Of a DNA stretch of 64,000 nucleotides, positions 54,082 to 63,433 are shown in pieces (positions within the stretch are counted from its first letter, which is position 1; the number at the start of each line of letters is the position of its first letter). The position numbers and the translations under genes were made by a program. The notes beneath the pieces are model-generated. The model did not search any database. It had not been told where the DNA came from and saw only the letters and a list, made by a program, of their open reading frames with translations. Origin of the DNA: Phytopseudomonas seleniipraecipitans (GTDB lineage: Bacteria > Pseudomonadota > Gammaproteobacteria > Pseudomonadales > Pseudomonadaceae); NCBI RefSeq assembly GCF_900102335.1, contig NZ_FNBM01000005.1, positions 1 to 64,000 on the forward strand. The letters run 5' to 3'.

Positions 54082-54762
54082 TCAACGGTGCCCTGGCAGG
54101 TGCTCGAACAGGCTGCGGCAGACGCCGATGATGTGCTGGTCGAGCAGGCTGACCGCCCGTTCGACGTCACGGGCGCGGCAGGCGGCGATGATTTCGCGGT
54201 GTTCGTGGTCGGCGCGGTCCTTGCCTTCGGACAGGCTCATCTGCATGCGCAGGTAGCGTTCCAGCTTGTCGTGGATGGAGCGAATCAGGCTGACCAGGAA
54301 CGGACGTTGCGCCGGTTCGTAGAGGCAGGCGTGCAGTTCCCAGTTGAGCTCGGCCCAGCGGCCGATGTTGTCCTCGCCGATGAACTCTTCGCAGATGCGC
54401 TCGGCACGGGCAAAGGTGGCTTCGCTCATGTTGGGAATCGCCAGGCGCAGCACCTTGTCTTCGAGGAGGATGCGCACTTCGAACATCTGCGCCAGTTCCG
54501 CCTCGGAGATGCGCGTGACCACCGCGCCCTTGTTGCGCTGGAACACTACCAGCCCTTCTGCTTCCAGACGCTTGAGCGCCTCGCGCACGGGAATCTTGCT
54601 GACATTGAACAGCTTGGCGATGTCATCCTGGCGCACCGGCTCGTCTTCGGCAAAATGGCCGGACACGATGGCGTCGCGCAGGTGCTTGGTGATCACCTCC
54701 GAAGCGGACGGGGCAATGCCAAGGTTGGGGGCGTTCAAAGGAGGTAATGGCACGCGCTGCAC
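54082..54762 (-). CDS. GntR-family (FCD subfamily) transcriptional regulator
   Basis: A 226-residue regulator with an N-terminal winged HTH (VRQDDIAKLFNVSKIPVREALKRLEAEGLV at about 42-70) and a C-terminal FCD helical domain (LNWELHACLYEPAQRPFLVSL). FCD regulators usually bind carboxylic acids, sometimes with a metal held by Asp/His residues. Its target is unclear, since neither flanking gene is an obvious catabolic operon. An imperfect palindrome (GATATGATATAC) just upstream at 54782-54793 may be its own operator. Confidence 0.92.
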   Translation of the reverse strand: MQRVPLPPLNAPNLGIAPSASEVITKHLRDAIVSGHFAEDEPVRQDDIAKLFNVSKIPVREALKRLEAEGLVVFQRNKGAVVTRISEAELAQMFEVRILLEDKVLRLAIPNMSEATFARAERICEEFIGEDNIGRWAELNWELHACLYEPAQRPFLVSLIRSIHDKLERYLRMQMSLSEGKDRADHEHREIIAACRARDVERAVSLLDQHIIGVCRSLFEHLPGHR

Positions 54763-54801
54763 CCGTCGGTGGAGAGGTTTTGGATATGATATACGAAATC
54801 C

Positions 54802-55731
54802 CTACAACGAATTGCCTACACCGCTGAACTGCTCGGCCAACGCGCCTATCTGCGTACGCTCGTTGCGGACAAAATTGAAAAATGCCTGGGCCACCGGCGA
54901 CAGGTACTTGCCTCGCGGATGAACCACGCACCAGCTGCGCAGCAGCGGCAGTTCGGCGACCGGCAGCTCGCGCAGCACGCCTAGCTGCAGCTCGCGGCGC
55001 ACCGCGTGGCGGGGTATCAGGGCCAGCCCCAATCCGGCAATCACGCCCTCGCGCTGCCCTTCCATGGAGCCAACTTCCTGCAATTGGGCGAAATGGGCGC
55101 GTTTCTGGTTGCAGTATTCCTCGCACGCTCGTCGCGTGCCCGAGCCAGGCTCGCGTACCAATAGCGGCCACTCGCACAAGTCCTGCAATCGCAGGCTGGT
55201 CGCCTGGCTCAAGGGGTGATCCGCAGGCGCCACCGCGATGATCGGGTTGTTGAGAAAGGGCAGGAATTCCAACGACATGTCGGCCGGCACCTGGGACATG
55301 ATCAGCAGGTCGTCGCGGTTGATGCTCAGACGCCGGACGGCCTGGCTGTGGTTGACCACCGTCAGTTGCAGGCTGACTTCAGGATGCTCGCGGCGAAAGG
55401 CCGCAAAGAGGTGCGGCATGAAGTACTTGGCGCTGGACTCGACGGCCAGGCTCAACTGGCCCTGCAGCGAGCCCTGCAAATCCGCCAACTGCATATCCAG
55501 GCTCTCCAGCCGCCCGAAGATGTCCTCGCTGGCCCGCTGCAGGGCTTCGGCAGCCTCGGTGAGGTAGAGCTTCTTGCCGACGTAATCGAACAGCGGCTGG
55601 CCGAGCAGCTCTTCGAGCTGACGGATTTGTAGGCTGACCGCAGGCTGGGTCAGCGACATTTCTTCGGCGGCGCGGCTGTAGGAACGGTTGTCGCACACTG
55701 AGCGAAACACCTGCAGCTGACGAAATGTCAT
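54802..55731 (-). CDS. pycR: LysR-family regulator PycR
   Basis: A 309-residue LysR regulator from the ATG giving MTFRQLQVFRSV. A GTG 11 codons earlier is an alternative. The HTH is SYSRAAEEMSLTQPAVSLQIRQLEEL. The effector domain is CbbR-like in pattern (LAVESSAKYFMPHLFAAF). It is divergent from pycA with a gap of about 200 bp containing a near-ideal LysR box. In P. aeruginosa the equivalent gene, pycR, sits in the same position and affects metabolism and virulence. Confidence 0.88.
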   Translation of the reverse strand: MTFRQLQVFRSVCDNRSYSRAAEEMSLTQPAVSLQIRQLEELLGQPLFDYVGKKLYLTEAAEALQRASEDIFGRLESLDMQLADLQGSLQGQLSLAVESSAKYFMPHLFAAFRREHPEVSLQLTVVNHSQAVRRLSINRDDLLIMSQVPADMSLEFLPFLNNPIIAVAPADHPLSQATSLRLQDLCEWPLLVREPGSGTRRACEEYCNQKRAHFAQLQEVGSMEGQREGVIAGLGLALIPRHAVRRELQLGVLRELPVAELPLLRSWCVVHPRGKYLSPVAQAFFNFVRNERTQIGALAEQFSGVGNSL

Positions 55732-55787
55732 GCGTAGCAATGACTTGCGAATTTCATTCACCACTCAAGTGGATTCTTGTCCGGCAA

Positions 55788-55807
55788 GCATAAGTTTTTA
55801 CTTATGC
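55788..55807. promoter_or_regulatory. LysR-type operator between pycR and pycA
   Basis: GCATAAG and CTTATGC form a perfect 7-bp inverted repeat around TTTTTA. It contains a T-N11-A core as expected for LysR regulators. It lies 57 bp before the pycR ATG and 132 bp before the pycA GTG. Confidence 0.7.
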
Positions 55808-55938
55808 ATAACCCAACAAATATTGATTTTGGTTAATTGTTACAGCGGCGTAGGGTTGCTCTAAGGCCGGGCAGACATATCCGGTCATATCTCGACCCTC
55901 TGTGGGTTGCCTGTTCACGTGATCGAGGATGCTGGCTC

Positions 55939-57354
55939 GTGATCAAGAAAATCCTCATAGCTAACCGTGGCGAAATCGCCGTCCGCATCGTGCGGGCCTG
56001 CGCCGAGATGAACATTCGTTCGGTGGCCATCTATTCGGACGCCGACCGCCAGGCCCTGCACGTCAAACGTGCCGATGAGGCCTACGGCATTGGTGAAGAC
56101 CCGCTGGCGGGCTACCTGAACCCGCGCAAATTGGTGAACCTGGCCGTGGAAACTGGCTGCGATGCGTTGCATCCCGGCTATGGCTTTCTCTCCGAGAACG
56201 CCGAGCTGGCGGAAATCTGCGCTTCGCGCGGCATCAAGTTTATCGGCCCGAGCGCCGAGGTCATCCGCCGCATGGGCGACAAGACCGAAGCGCGGCGCAG
56301 CATGATCAAGGCCGGCGTGCCGGTGACGCCGGGCACCGAGGGCAACGTGGCGGATATCGCCGAGGCGCTGCTCGAAGGTGACCGCATCGGCTACCCGGTG
56401 ATGCTCAAGGCCACCTCGGGCGGCGGCGGTCGGGGCATTCGCCGCTGCAACAGCCGTGAGGAGCTGGAGCAGGCGTTTCCCCGGGTGATCTCCGAGGCGA
56501 CCAAAGCCTTTGGTTCGGCCGAGGTGTTTCTTGAGAAGTGCATCGTCAACCCCAAGCACATCGAAGCGCAGATTCTTGGCGACAGCTTTGGCAACGTGGT
56601 GCACCTGTTCGAGCGCGACTGCTCGATCCAGCGGCGCAACCAGAAACTCATCGAAATCGCCCCCAGTCCGCAGCTGACCCCAGAACAGCGCGCCTACATC
56701 GGCGATTTGGCGGTGCGCGCCGCCCAGGCGGTCGGTTATGAGAACGCCGGCACCGTGGAGTTCCTGCTCGCCGAGGGCGAGGTGTACTTCATGGAGATGA
56801 ACACTCGGGTGCAGGTGGAACACACCATCACCGAGGAAATCACCGGTATCGATATCGTTCGCGAGCAGATTCGCATCGCCTCCGGCCTGCCGCTGTCGAT
56901 CAAGCAGGAAGACATTCAGTACCGCGGTTTTGCCCTGCAGTTTCGGATCAACGCCGAAGACCCGCGCAACAACTTCCTGCCGTCGTTCGGCAAGATCACC
57001 CGCTACTACGCGCCCGGCGGCCCCGGCGTGCGTACCGACACGGCGATCTACACCGGCTACACAATTCCGCCGTATTACGACTCCATGTGCCTGAAGCTGG
57101 TCGTCTGGGCGCTGACCTGGGAAGAGGCCCTGGCCCGTGGCGCGCGTGCCTTGGACGACATGCGCGTGCAGGGTGTGAAGACCACCGCCACCTACTACCA
57201 GCAGATTCTCGCCAACGATGAATTCCGTAGCGGGCGCTTCAACACCAGCTTCGTCGACAACCACCCCGAGCTGCTGAACTACTCGATCAAACGCAAGCCG
57301 GGCGAACTGGCCCTGGCCATCGCCGCCGCCATCGCCGCCCATGCCGGCCTGTGA
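55939..57354 (+). CDS. pycA: Pyruvate carboxylase biotin carboxylase subunit PycA
   Basis: A 471-residue biotin carboxylase subunit that carboxylates carrier-bound biotin using ATP and bicarbonate. It begins with ILIANRGEIAVRI. The ATP-grasp loop is KATSGGGGRGIRRC near 155, and FMEMNTRVQVEHTITE near 285 supplies catalytic residues. The start is GTG at a position giving the canonical N-terminus and the usual length. PycB is encoded 10 bp downstream. Together they make oxaloacetate from pyruvate. Confidence 0.95.
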   Translation: MIKKILIANRGEIAVRIVRACAEMNIRSVAIYSDADRQALHVKRADEAYGIGEDPLAGYLNPRKLVNLAVETGCDALHPGYGFLSENAELAEICASRGIKFIGPSAEVIRRMGDKTEARRSMIKAGVPVTPGTEGNVADIAEALLEGDRIGYPVMLKATSGGGGRGIRRCNSREELEQAFPRVISEATKAFGSAEVFLEKCIVNPKHIEAQILGDSFGNVVHLFERDCSIQRRNQKLIEIAPSPQLTPEQRAYIGDLAVRAAQAVGYENAGTVEFLLAEGEVYFMEMNTRVQVEHTITEEITGIDIVREQIRIASGLPLSIKQEDIQYRGFALQFRINAEDPRNNFLPSFGKITRYYAPGGPGVRTDTAIYTGYTIPPYYDSMCLKLVVWALTWEEALARGARALDDMRVQGVKTTATYYQQILANDEFRSGRFNTSFVDNHPELLNYSIKRKPGELALAIAAAIAAHAGL

Positions 57355-57364
57355 GGAACGCATC

Positions 57365-59176
57365 ATGACAAGAAAAATCACGGTTACCGACACCATCCTG
57401 CGCGATGCCCACCAGTCCCTGCTGGCCACCCGCATGCGCACCGAAGACATGCTGCCGATCTGCGACAAGCTCGACCAAGTCGGCTACTGGTCGCTGGAAG
57501 TCTGGGGCGGCGCGACCTTCGACGCTTGCGTGCGCTTTCTCAAGGAAGACCCGTGGGAGCGCCTGCGCCAGCTGCGTGCGGCGTTGCCCAACACCCGCCT
57601 GCAGATGCTCCTGCGTGGCCAGAACCTGCTCGGCTACCGCCACTACAGCGATGACGTGGTGCGCGCCTTCGTCGCCAAGGCGGCGGAAAACGGCATCGAC
57701 GTGTTCCGCATCTTCGATGCGATGAACGACGTGCGTAACCTGCAGGTGGCCATCGAGGCCGTGAAGGCCAGCGGCAAGCACGCCCAGGGCACCATCGCCT
57801 ACACCACCAGCCCGGTGCACACCGTCGCGGCGTTCGTCGCCCAGGGCAAGGCCATGCAGGCCATGGGCATCGATTCCATCGCCATCAAGGACATGGCCGG
57901 GCTGCTCACGCCCTTTGCCACCGCCGAGTTGGTCAAGGCACTGAAGGCCGAGATCGACCTACCGGTGTTCATCCACAGCCACGACACGGCGGGCCTGGGT
58001 TCGATGTGCCAACTCAAGGCCATCGAGGCCGGCGCCGACCATATCGACACGGCGATCTCCAGCTTCGCCTGGGGTACCAGCCACCCGGGTACCGAGTCGA
58101 TGGTCGCCGCGCTCAAGGGCAGCGAATACGACACCGGCCTGGATCTGTCGCTGATCCAGGAAATCGGCATGTACTTCCACGCGGTGCGCAAGAAGTACCA
58201 CCAGTTCGAAAGCGAGTTCACCGCGGTCGACACCCGCGTGCAGGTCAACCAGGTGCCGGGTGGGATGATTTCCAACTTGGCTAACCAGCTCAAGGAGCAG
58301 GGCGCGCTGAACCGCATGAACGAAGTGCTGGCGGAGATTCCGCGGGTGCGTGAAGACCTCGGCTTCCCGCCGCTGGTCACGCCGACCTCGCAGATCGTCG
58401 GCACTCAGGCGTTCTTCAACGTGCTCGCCGGCGAGCGCTACAAGACCATCACCAACGAGGTGAAGCTTTACCTGCAGGGCGGTTATGGCCAGGCGCCGGG
58501 CAAAGTCAGCGAGACGCTGCGCAAGCAGGCCATCGGCAACGAAGAGGTGATCGACGTGCGCCCCGCCGATCTGCTCAAGCCGGAGATGGGCAAGCTGCGC
58601 GGGCAGATTGGCGACCTGGCCAAGACCGAAGAGGACGTGCTGACCTTCGCCATGTTCCCGGACATTGGCCGCAAGTTTCTCGAGGAACGCGAGGCCGGCA
58701 CCCTGCAGCCGGAAGTGCTGCTGCCGATTCCCGACGGCAGCGGCGTGGCGGCAGCCGGCGGCGCGGGCGTGCCGACTGAATTCATCATCGACGTGCATGG
58801 CGAAACCTACCGCGTGGACATCACCGGCGTCGGCGTGAAGGGCGAGGGCAAGCGGCACTTCTACTTGTCGATCGACGGCATGCCCGAGGAAGTGGTGTTC
58901 GAGGCACTCAACGACTACGTCGCCGGCGGCACCGGCAGCAAACGCCGCACCGCCAGCGCACCGGGTGACGTGAGTACCAGCATGCCGGGCAATATCGTCG
59001 ACGTGCTGGTCAAGGAGGGCGACACCGTGAAAGCGGGGCAGGCCGTGCTGATCACCGAGGCGATGAAAATGGAAACCGAAGTGCAGGCGCCGATCGCCGG
59101 CACCGTCAAGGCCGTGCATGTGGCCAAGGGCGACCGCGTCAATCCGGGCGAGGTGTTGATCGAAGTCGAAGCCTGA
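57365..59176 (+). CDS. pycB: Pyruvate carboxylase carboxyltransferase/biotin carrier subunit PycB
   Basis: A 603-residue subunit combining a carboxyltransferase barrel (TDTILRDAHQSLLATRMRTED at the N-terminus, with HSHDTAGLG near 205) and a C-terminal biotinyl domain with Lys568 in ITEAMKMETEV. This two-subunit form of pyruvate carboxylase (OadA-like) is typical of pseudomonads. The start follows GAGGAACG. A terminator lies 20 bp after the stop. Confidence 0.95.
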   Translation: MTRKITVTDTILRDAHQSLLATRMRTEDMLPICDKLDQVGYWSLEVWGGATFDACVRFLKEDPWERLRQLRAALPNTRLQMLLRGQNLLGYRHYSDDVVRAFVAKAAENGIDVFRIFDAMNDVRNLQVAIEAVKASGKHAQGTIAYTTSPVHTVAAFVAQGKAMQAMGIDSIAIKDMAGLLTPFATAELVKALKAEIDLPVFIHSHDTAGLGSMCQLKAIEAGADHIDTAISSFAWGTSHPGTESMVAALKGSEYDTGLDLSLIQEIGMYFHAVRKKYHQFESEFTAVDTRVQVNQVPGGMISNLANQLKEQGALNRMNEVLAEIPRVREDLGFPPLVTPTSQIVGTQAFFNVLAGERYKTITNEVKLYLQGGYGQAPGKVSETLRKQAIGNEEVIDVRPADLLKPEMGKLRGQIGDLAKTEEDVLTFAMFPDIGRKFLEEREAGTLQPEVLLPIPDGSGVAAAGGAGVPTEFIIDVHGETYRVDITGVGVKGEGKRHFYLSIDGMPEEVVFEALNDYVAGGTGSKRRTASAPGDVSTSMPGNIVDVLVKEGDTVKAGQAVLITEAMKMETEVQAPIAGTVKAVHVAKGDRVNPGEVLIEVEA

Positions 59177-59196
59177 TTGCCCAACGTTTACCTCTG

Positions 59197-59219
59197 GGGG
59201 CCGCAAGGCCCCTTTTTTT
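59197..59219 (+). terminator. Terminator of pycAB
   Basis: GGGGCC and GGCCCC form a 6-bp GC-only stem around GCAA, followed by seven T. Confidence 0.92.
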
Positions 59220-59409
59220 GCCCGGCATTTGCCGCAGCTATCGCACTTTTCATATTTGCCTTGTTCATATCGGCGCAGTCGCTTGCGTTGGCCCAGCTGC
59301 TTTGGCATATAGCGGCTGCGTTCGTACCGCGTTGCTTCGGATTCACCGCAGCTTTGCGCTTTCAACCGTCGCTCCTGAAGGGCGAGGTCAACTCTGATAG
59401 GGATATTTC

Positions 59410-60081
59410 ATGCTCCGTCGCTGCGTTTTCCTCATGCTGTTGCTCAGCTTGGCTGCTTGTTCCAATGGTCGCAAAATAGACTATTCCCAGGCGTATCCCG
59501 AGGTGCCAAAAACCTTCGCCAAGGCCGTCGAGGTGCAGGTGATCGATGAGCGTCCCTATGTACTGTCCGGTAACAAGAAGGGCCATTTCGTCGGCTTGAT
59601 TCGCGGCAGCTACTACATCCCCTATGACGTTAACACCCGCTCTGGCGAGCCGCTGGCGCAGGAACTGCAGAAGTCCTTGCTGGGAGGCTTCGAGCGCAAA
59701 GGCGTCAAGGCCCGCGCCGTCGATAGCAAGGTTAGCCAGGCGTCATCCGCCGATGCCATGCTGCTGTCGATTCGCGTGCGTGAATGGAAGAGCGAAAGTT
59801 TCATGGGTGTGGTGCTGACCCACGCGCTGACTGCCGATGTATTCGACAGTCGGGGTCAGCGTCGGGCGTCGGTGCCGTTGCAGGGTTCGTCCAGCGTCTA
59901 TGACTTCACCGATTCGGGTAAAACCATTCTCTCCAGTGTGCTGGCGCGGCAGGATGTGCAGAAGGCGCTCAATGGCGAGCAGGTCGAAGTCGTCGAAGCC
60001 GCCGAGATCGAAGCGGGGTCGGTGCGTCGCGACCCGGCCGGACTGTTTACACCACCGGTTGCCCGTGACGGCGTGTTCTGA
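59410..60081 (+). CDS. Putative lipoprotein (YajG-like)
   Basis: A 223-residue lipoprotein. The signal peptide is MLRRCVFLMLLLSLAAC with lipobox LAAC and lipidated Cys17. The residue after the Cys is Ser, which favours outer-membrane sorting. The mature part (VIDERPYVLSGNKKGHFVGLIRG, then paired strands) resembles YajG-type lipoproteins of unknown role. It is monocistronic between the pycAB terminator and the YeeE gene. Confidence 0.78.
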   Translation: MLRRCVFLMLLLSLAACSNGRKIDYSQAYPEVPKTFAKAVEVQVIDERPYVLSGNKKGHFVGLIRGSYYIPYDVNTRSGEPLAQELQKSLLGGFERKGVKARAVDSKVSQASSADAMLLSIRVREWKSESFMGVVLTHALTADVFDSRGQRRASVPLQGSSSVYDFTDSGKTILSSVLARQDVQKALNGEQVEVVEAAEIEAGSVRRDPAGLFTPPVARDGVF

Positions 60082-60232
60082 GGCGATGACATCCCGGCCT
60101 GTATGGCACGGGCTAATTCGTAGTAGCGCCTTGGCATAACCTTCTTCGCAAACGATCTAACCGTGGGCCTGTGCCAGGCGCCGGGAATGGCTAAAATAGC
60201 TGACCGTTTCAATTGGTTATTCGAAGGTCTAT

Positions 60233-61447
60233 ATGAATCTGTCCATTCCTGCAGCGGCACCGGTCAACCGGCCTGCTACGCCGTTGATTGCCGTGGCGCT
60301 GCTGCTGGCCGGCGCGCTGGCCCTCACCTTCGCGGTGAGTGGCCGTCAGGCATTGCTATTCATCGTCGGCGGCGCGCTGGGGCTGGTGCTCTATCACGCG
60401 GCCTTTGGTTTCACGTCGGCTTGGCGCGTGTTGCTCAACGAACGCCGTGGCGCAGGCCTGCGCGCGCAGATGGTGATGCTGGCCATCGCCGTGCTGCTAT
60501 TCTTCCCGGCGCTCTCGGCGGGCACGCTGTTTGGTGAGCCGGTGCGCGGGCTGGTGGCTCCGGCCGGCACCTCGGTGGTGGTCGGCGCGTTCATCTTCGG
60601 CATCGGCATGCAGCTTGGCGGCGGATGCGCGTCTGGCACGCTGTTCACCGTGGGCGGCGGCAACGCGCGGATGCTGGTGACGCTGCTGTTCTTCATCATC
60701 GGTGGCGTGGTGGCGACGCATCATCTGGACTGGTGGTCGGCGCTGCCGAGTCTGCCGCCCACCTCCATTGTCACTAGTCTTGGCCTGGTGCCTGCACTGC
60801 TGGTCAGCCTGGGACTGTTCGCTGCCATCACCGCGATCAGTATCCGCCTGGAGCGCGCTCGCCACGGTAGCCTGGAGCGCTCGGCGCCTGGCGAGCATCA
60901 AGGCTGGCAGCGCTTCCTGCGCGGGCCGTGGCCGCTGATCTGGGGTGCGGTGCTGCTGGCGCTGCTCAACTTCGCCACTCTGGCCCTCGCGGGTCGTCCG
61001 TGGGGCATCACTTCTGCGTTCGCACTGTGGGGCGCCAAGGTGCTGCAGGGCGGCGGCGTCGACGTCGCTGCCTGGGCCTTCTGGCAGCAGCCGGCCAATG
61101 CTCAGGCGCTGGCCGCTCCGCTGTGGGAAGACATCACCACGGTGATGGACATCGGCATCGTTGTCGGTGCGCTGCTGGCGGCTGGTCTGGCCGGTCGCTT
61201 CGCGCCAAACCTGAACATTCCGCTGCGTTCGCTGATCGCTGCGGTCGTCGGCGGGCTCTTGCTCGGTTACGGCTCGCGCCTGGCCTATGGCTGCAACATT
61301 GGCGCCTACTTCAGTGGTATTGCCTCTGGAAGCTTGCATGGCTGGCTGTGGCTGGTAGCGGCATTCATCGGCAACGGTGTCGGTGTGCGCCTGCGACCGT
61401 TTTTCTTCCCAGGCGAGCGGCGCGAGGCGAAGCTGACGGGCTGCTGA
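60233..61447 (+). CDS. YeeE/YedE-family inner-membrane transporter
   Basis: A 404-residue membrane protein with about nine to ten helices. The two family motifs with conserved Cys are present: GIGMQLGGGCASGTLFTVGGGN near 125 and GSRLAYGCNIGAYFSGIASG near 350. In the characterised thiosulfate importer these Cys residues relay thiosulfate through the pore. Import of thiosulfate or a related sulfur species is therefore likely. No TusA-like partner gene adjoins it, unlike many homologues. Confidence 0.88.
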   Translation: MNLSIPAAAPVNRPATPLIAVALLLAGALALTFAVSGRQALLFIVGGALGLVLYHAAFGFTSAWRVLLNERRGAGLRAQMVMLAIAVLLFFPALSAGTLFGEPVRGLVAPAGTSVVVGAFIFGIGMQLGGGCASGTLFTVGGGNARMLVTLLFFIIGGVVATHHLDWWSALPSLPPTSIVTSLGLVPALLVSLGLFAAITAISIRLERARHGSLERSAPGEHQGWQRFLRGPWPLIWGAVLLALLNFATLALAGRPWGITSAFALWGAKVLQGGGVDVAAWAFWQQPANAQALAAPLWEDITTVMDIGIVVGALLAAGLAGRFAPNLNIPLRSLIAAVVGGLLLGYGSRLAYGCNIGAYFSGIASGSLHGWLWLVAAFIGNGVGVRLRPFFFPGERREAKLTGC

Positions 61448-61794
61448 CAGCCAACGGTGTGCTGCACTGCCTGTGATGACGGCGCAACGGTTTTGCGCCG
61501 TCCTTCGTTGGGGGGCTCTGCGCTGCGTGCGTTAAACAACGCGATGCACTGCCGATGCTCGATACGGCAGCGAATTTTCCTATTTTTTCAGACCCTTTCA
61601 CCGGCAAGTTGTTATAGCCTTGCCCACTTGGTGACAATCGCGTGCCTTGCAATCGATTGATCCGCCTGACGTTTCGCGTCATTCGATGTTCCTGGCGACG
61701 TACCCTTCCGGCTTAGGCAGGAGCGCTATCCGCGCCGTGCCGTTCCTGGCGGCCACGAGCCGCAGTGGACATAACAAAAAGGATAACCATCCCG
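61448..61794. other. Upstream region of the AgcS symporter gene
   Basis: No gene is supported. A hairpin GACGGCGCAA-CGGTT-TTGCGCCGTC at 61478-61502 follows the YeeE gene but has no T tract. The rest should contain the symporter promoter, with an AAAAAGGAT ribosome-binding site near 61772-61780. Confidence 0.45.
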
Positions 61795-63168
61795 ATGGAA
61801 TCACTTCTCGCTGTACTTTCGAGCATCAACAGCTTCGTCTGGGGCCCGTTCCTGCTGATCCCGCTGTTATTGCTGACCGGCCTGTACCTGACCATTCGTC
61901 TGCGCGGCCTGCAGTTCCGCGTGCTCGGCCACGCGTTCTGGCTGGCATTCGTAAAGCGTTCTGAAAAAGGCAACGTGCCTGGCGACGTTTCCCACTATCA
62001 GGCCTTGGCCACTGCGCTGGCCGCGACCGTCGGTGTGGGTAACATTGCCGGCGTGGCGACCGCCATCGGCATTGGCGGGCCGGGCGCGTTGTTCTGGATG
62101 TGGATGACCGGACTGCTGGGCATGGCGACCAAGTATTCCGAGGCGTTGCTGGGCGTGAAGTACCGGGTCACCGATGCCAAGGGTGAGCAGAGCGGCGGGC
62201 CCATGTACTACCTGACCCACGGTGTCGGCGGCTGGTTCGGCAAGACCCTGGGCATCGCCTTCGCCATCTTCGGCGTGCTCGCCTCGTTCGGCATCGGCAA
62301 CATGGTGCAGTCCAACACGGCGGCGCATCAGCTGTACGACACCTGGGGCATTTCCCCGGTGGTCAGCGGTCTGTGCCTGGCGCTGGTCACCGCAGTGGTC
62401 ATCATCGGCGGCATCAAGAGCATTGGCCGTTTCGCCGCGGCCGTCGTGCCGCTGATGATCGTGCTTTACATCGCCTGCATCATCGTCGTGCTGGTGGCAT
62501 TCGCCGACCGTTTGCCGGCAGCCATCGCGCTGATCTTCACCGATGCCTTCAGTGGTTCGGCGGCTGCCGGCGGCTTCCTGGGGTCGAGCATCATTCTTGC
62601 CGTGCAGATGGGCGTGGCCCGCGGCATCTTCTCCAACGAATCCGGTCTCGGCACAGGCGCGATCGCGGCGGCGGCAGCGAAGACCGACAAACCGGTTCGC
62701 CAGGCCATGGTGTCGATGACTCAGACCTTCCTCGACACCCTGGTGGTGGTGACCTTCACCGCCCTGGCGATCATCGTCACGGGCGCCTGGATGCAGGAAG
62801 GCCTGAAGGGCGCGCCGATGACTGCCTGGGCGCTGGAGCAGGGCATGGGCGGCGGCTGGGGCCTCTATACCGTGGCCATCAGCGTCATGGTCTATGCCTT
62901 CACCACCATTCTCGGCTGGTCGTATTACGGCGAGCGTTGCATGGAGCGGCTGCTGGGTCGTGTGGCGGTGATGCCGTACCGGCTGATCTTTTCAGTGATG
63001 GTGTTCGTCGGCGCAGTGACGTCGCTGGAAGTGGTGTGGACGTTCTCCGACATCGCCAACGGCCTGATGGCGCTGCCCAACCTGATCGGCCTGTTGCTGC
63101 TCTCCGGCATTGTGGTCAAGGAAACCCGCGATTACATGAGCCGCAAGGATTGGAAAGACGCAGACTGA
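61795..63168 (+). CDS. Sodium:alanine/glycine symporter (AgcS family)
   Basis: A 457-residue AgcS-family Na+-coupled amino-acid importer with about 11 helices. Family motifs are GVGNIAGVATAIGIGGPGALFWMW near 85, SGGPMYYL near 135, and ARGIFSNESGLGTGAIAAAAAKTDKP near 275. D/L-alanine and glycine are the usual substrates. The ATG is chosen over a GTG ten codons earlier because the AAGGA site is better spaced. A terminator follows. Confidence 0.93.
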   Translation: MESLLAVLSSINSFVWGPFLLIPLLLLTGLYLTIRLRGLQFRVLGHAFWLAFVKRSEKGNVPGDVSHYQALATALAATVGVGNIAGVATAIGIGGPGALFWMWMTGLLGMATKYSEALLGVKYRVTDAKGEQSGGPMYYLTHGVGGWFGKTLGIAFAIFGVLASFGIGNMVQSNTAAHQLYDTWGISPVVSGLCLALVTAVVIIGGIKSIGRFAAAVVPLMIVLYIACIIVVLVAFADRLPAAIALIFTDAFSGSAAAGGFLGSSIILAVQMGVARGIFSNESGLGTGAIAAAAAKTDKPVRQAMVSMTQTFLDTLVVVTFTALAIIVTGAWMQEGLKGAPMTAWALEQGMGGGWGLYTVAISVMVYAFTTILGWSYYGERCMERLLGRVAVMPYRLIFSVMVFVGAVTSLEVVWTFSDIANGLMALPNLIGLLLLSGIVVKETRDYMSRKDWKDAD

Positions 63169-63184
63169 CACATCGCTCGCCAAT

Positions 63185-63216
63185 GAAAACGCCCCGCTGC
63201 TCAGCGGGGCGTTTTC
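63185..63216 (+). terminator. Terminator of the AgcS gene
   Basis: GAAAACGCCCCGCT and AGCGGGGCGTTTTC form a perfect 14-bp stem with a 4-base loop, 16 bp after the stop. Confidence 0.93.
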
Positions 63217-63237
63217 GTTTCGGGCAGCGTGCAGCAT

Positions 63238-63302
63238 GTAGGGTGGATCGCGCTTCATCGATCCACCGTGTCGGTGGACGTGAAAAGCGACGTCCACCCT
63301 AC
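63238..63302. repeat. GTAGGGTGGA-type inverted repeat
   Basis: The element starts GTAGGGTGGATCGCGC and ends GACGTCCACCCTAC, with an internal GATCCACC arm. It lies between the two convergent genes' terminators. Confidence 0.8.
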
Positions 63303-63386
63303 ATTGCCGATTGGCGGGCACCAGCCAGCGATTGCGGCAGCTCTCACGCAGAGCGTGAGGAACGGTCAGCCTGCAAGCTCACCAAC

Positions 63387-63416
63387 GAAATGGCCCCGCA
63401 TGAGCGGGGCCATTTT
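63387..63416 (-). terminator. Terminator of the gamma-glutamyltransferase gene
   Basis: AAATGGCCCCGC and GCGGGGCCATTT form a 12-bp stem around ATGA, 18 bp past the gamma-glutamyltransferase stop on the minus strand. Confidence 0.85.
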
Positions 63417-63433
63417 GTTCTGCAGCCCGGGCG

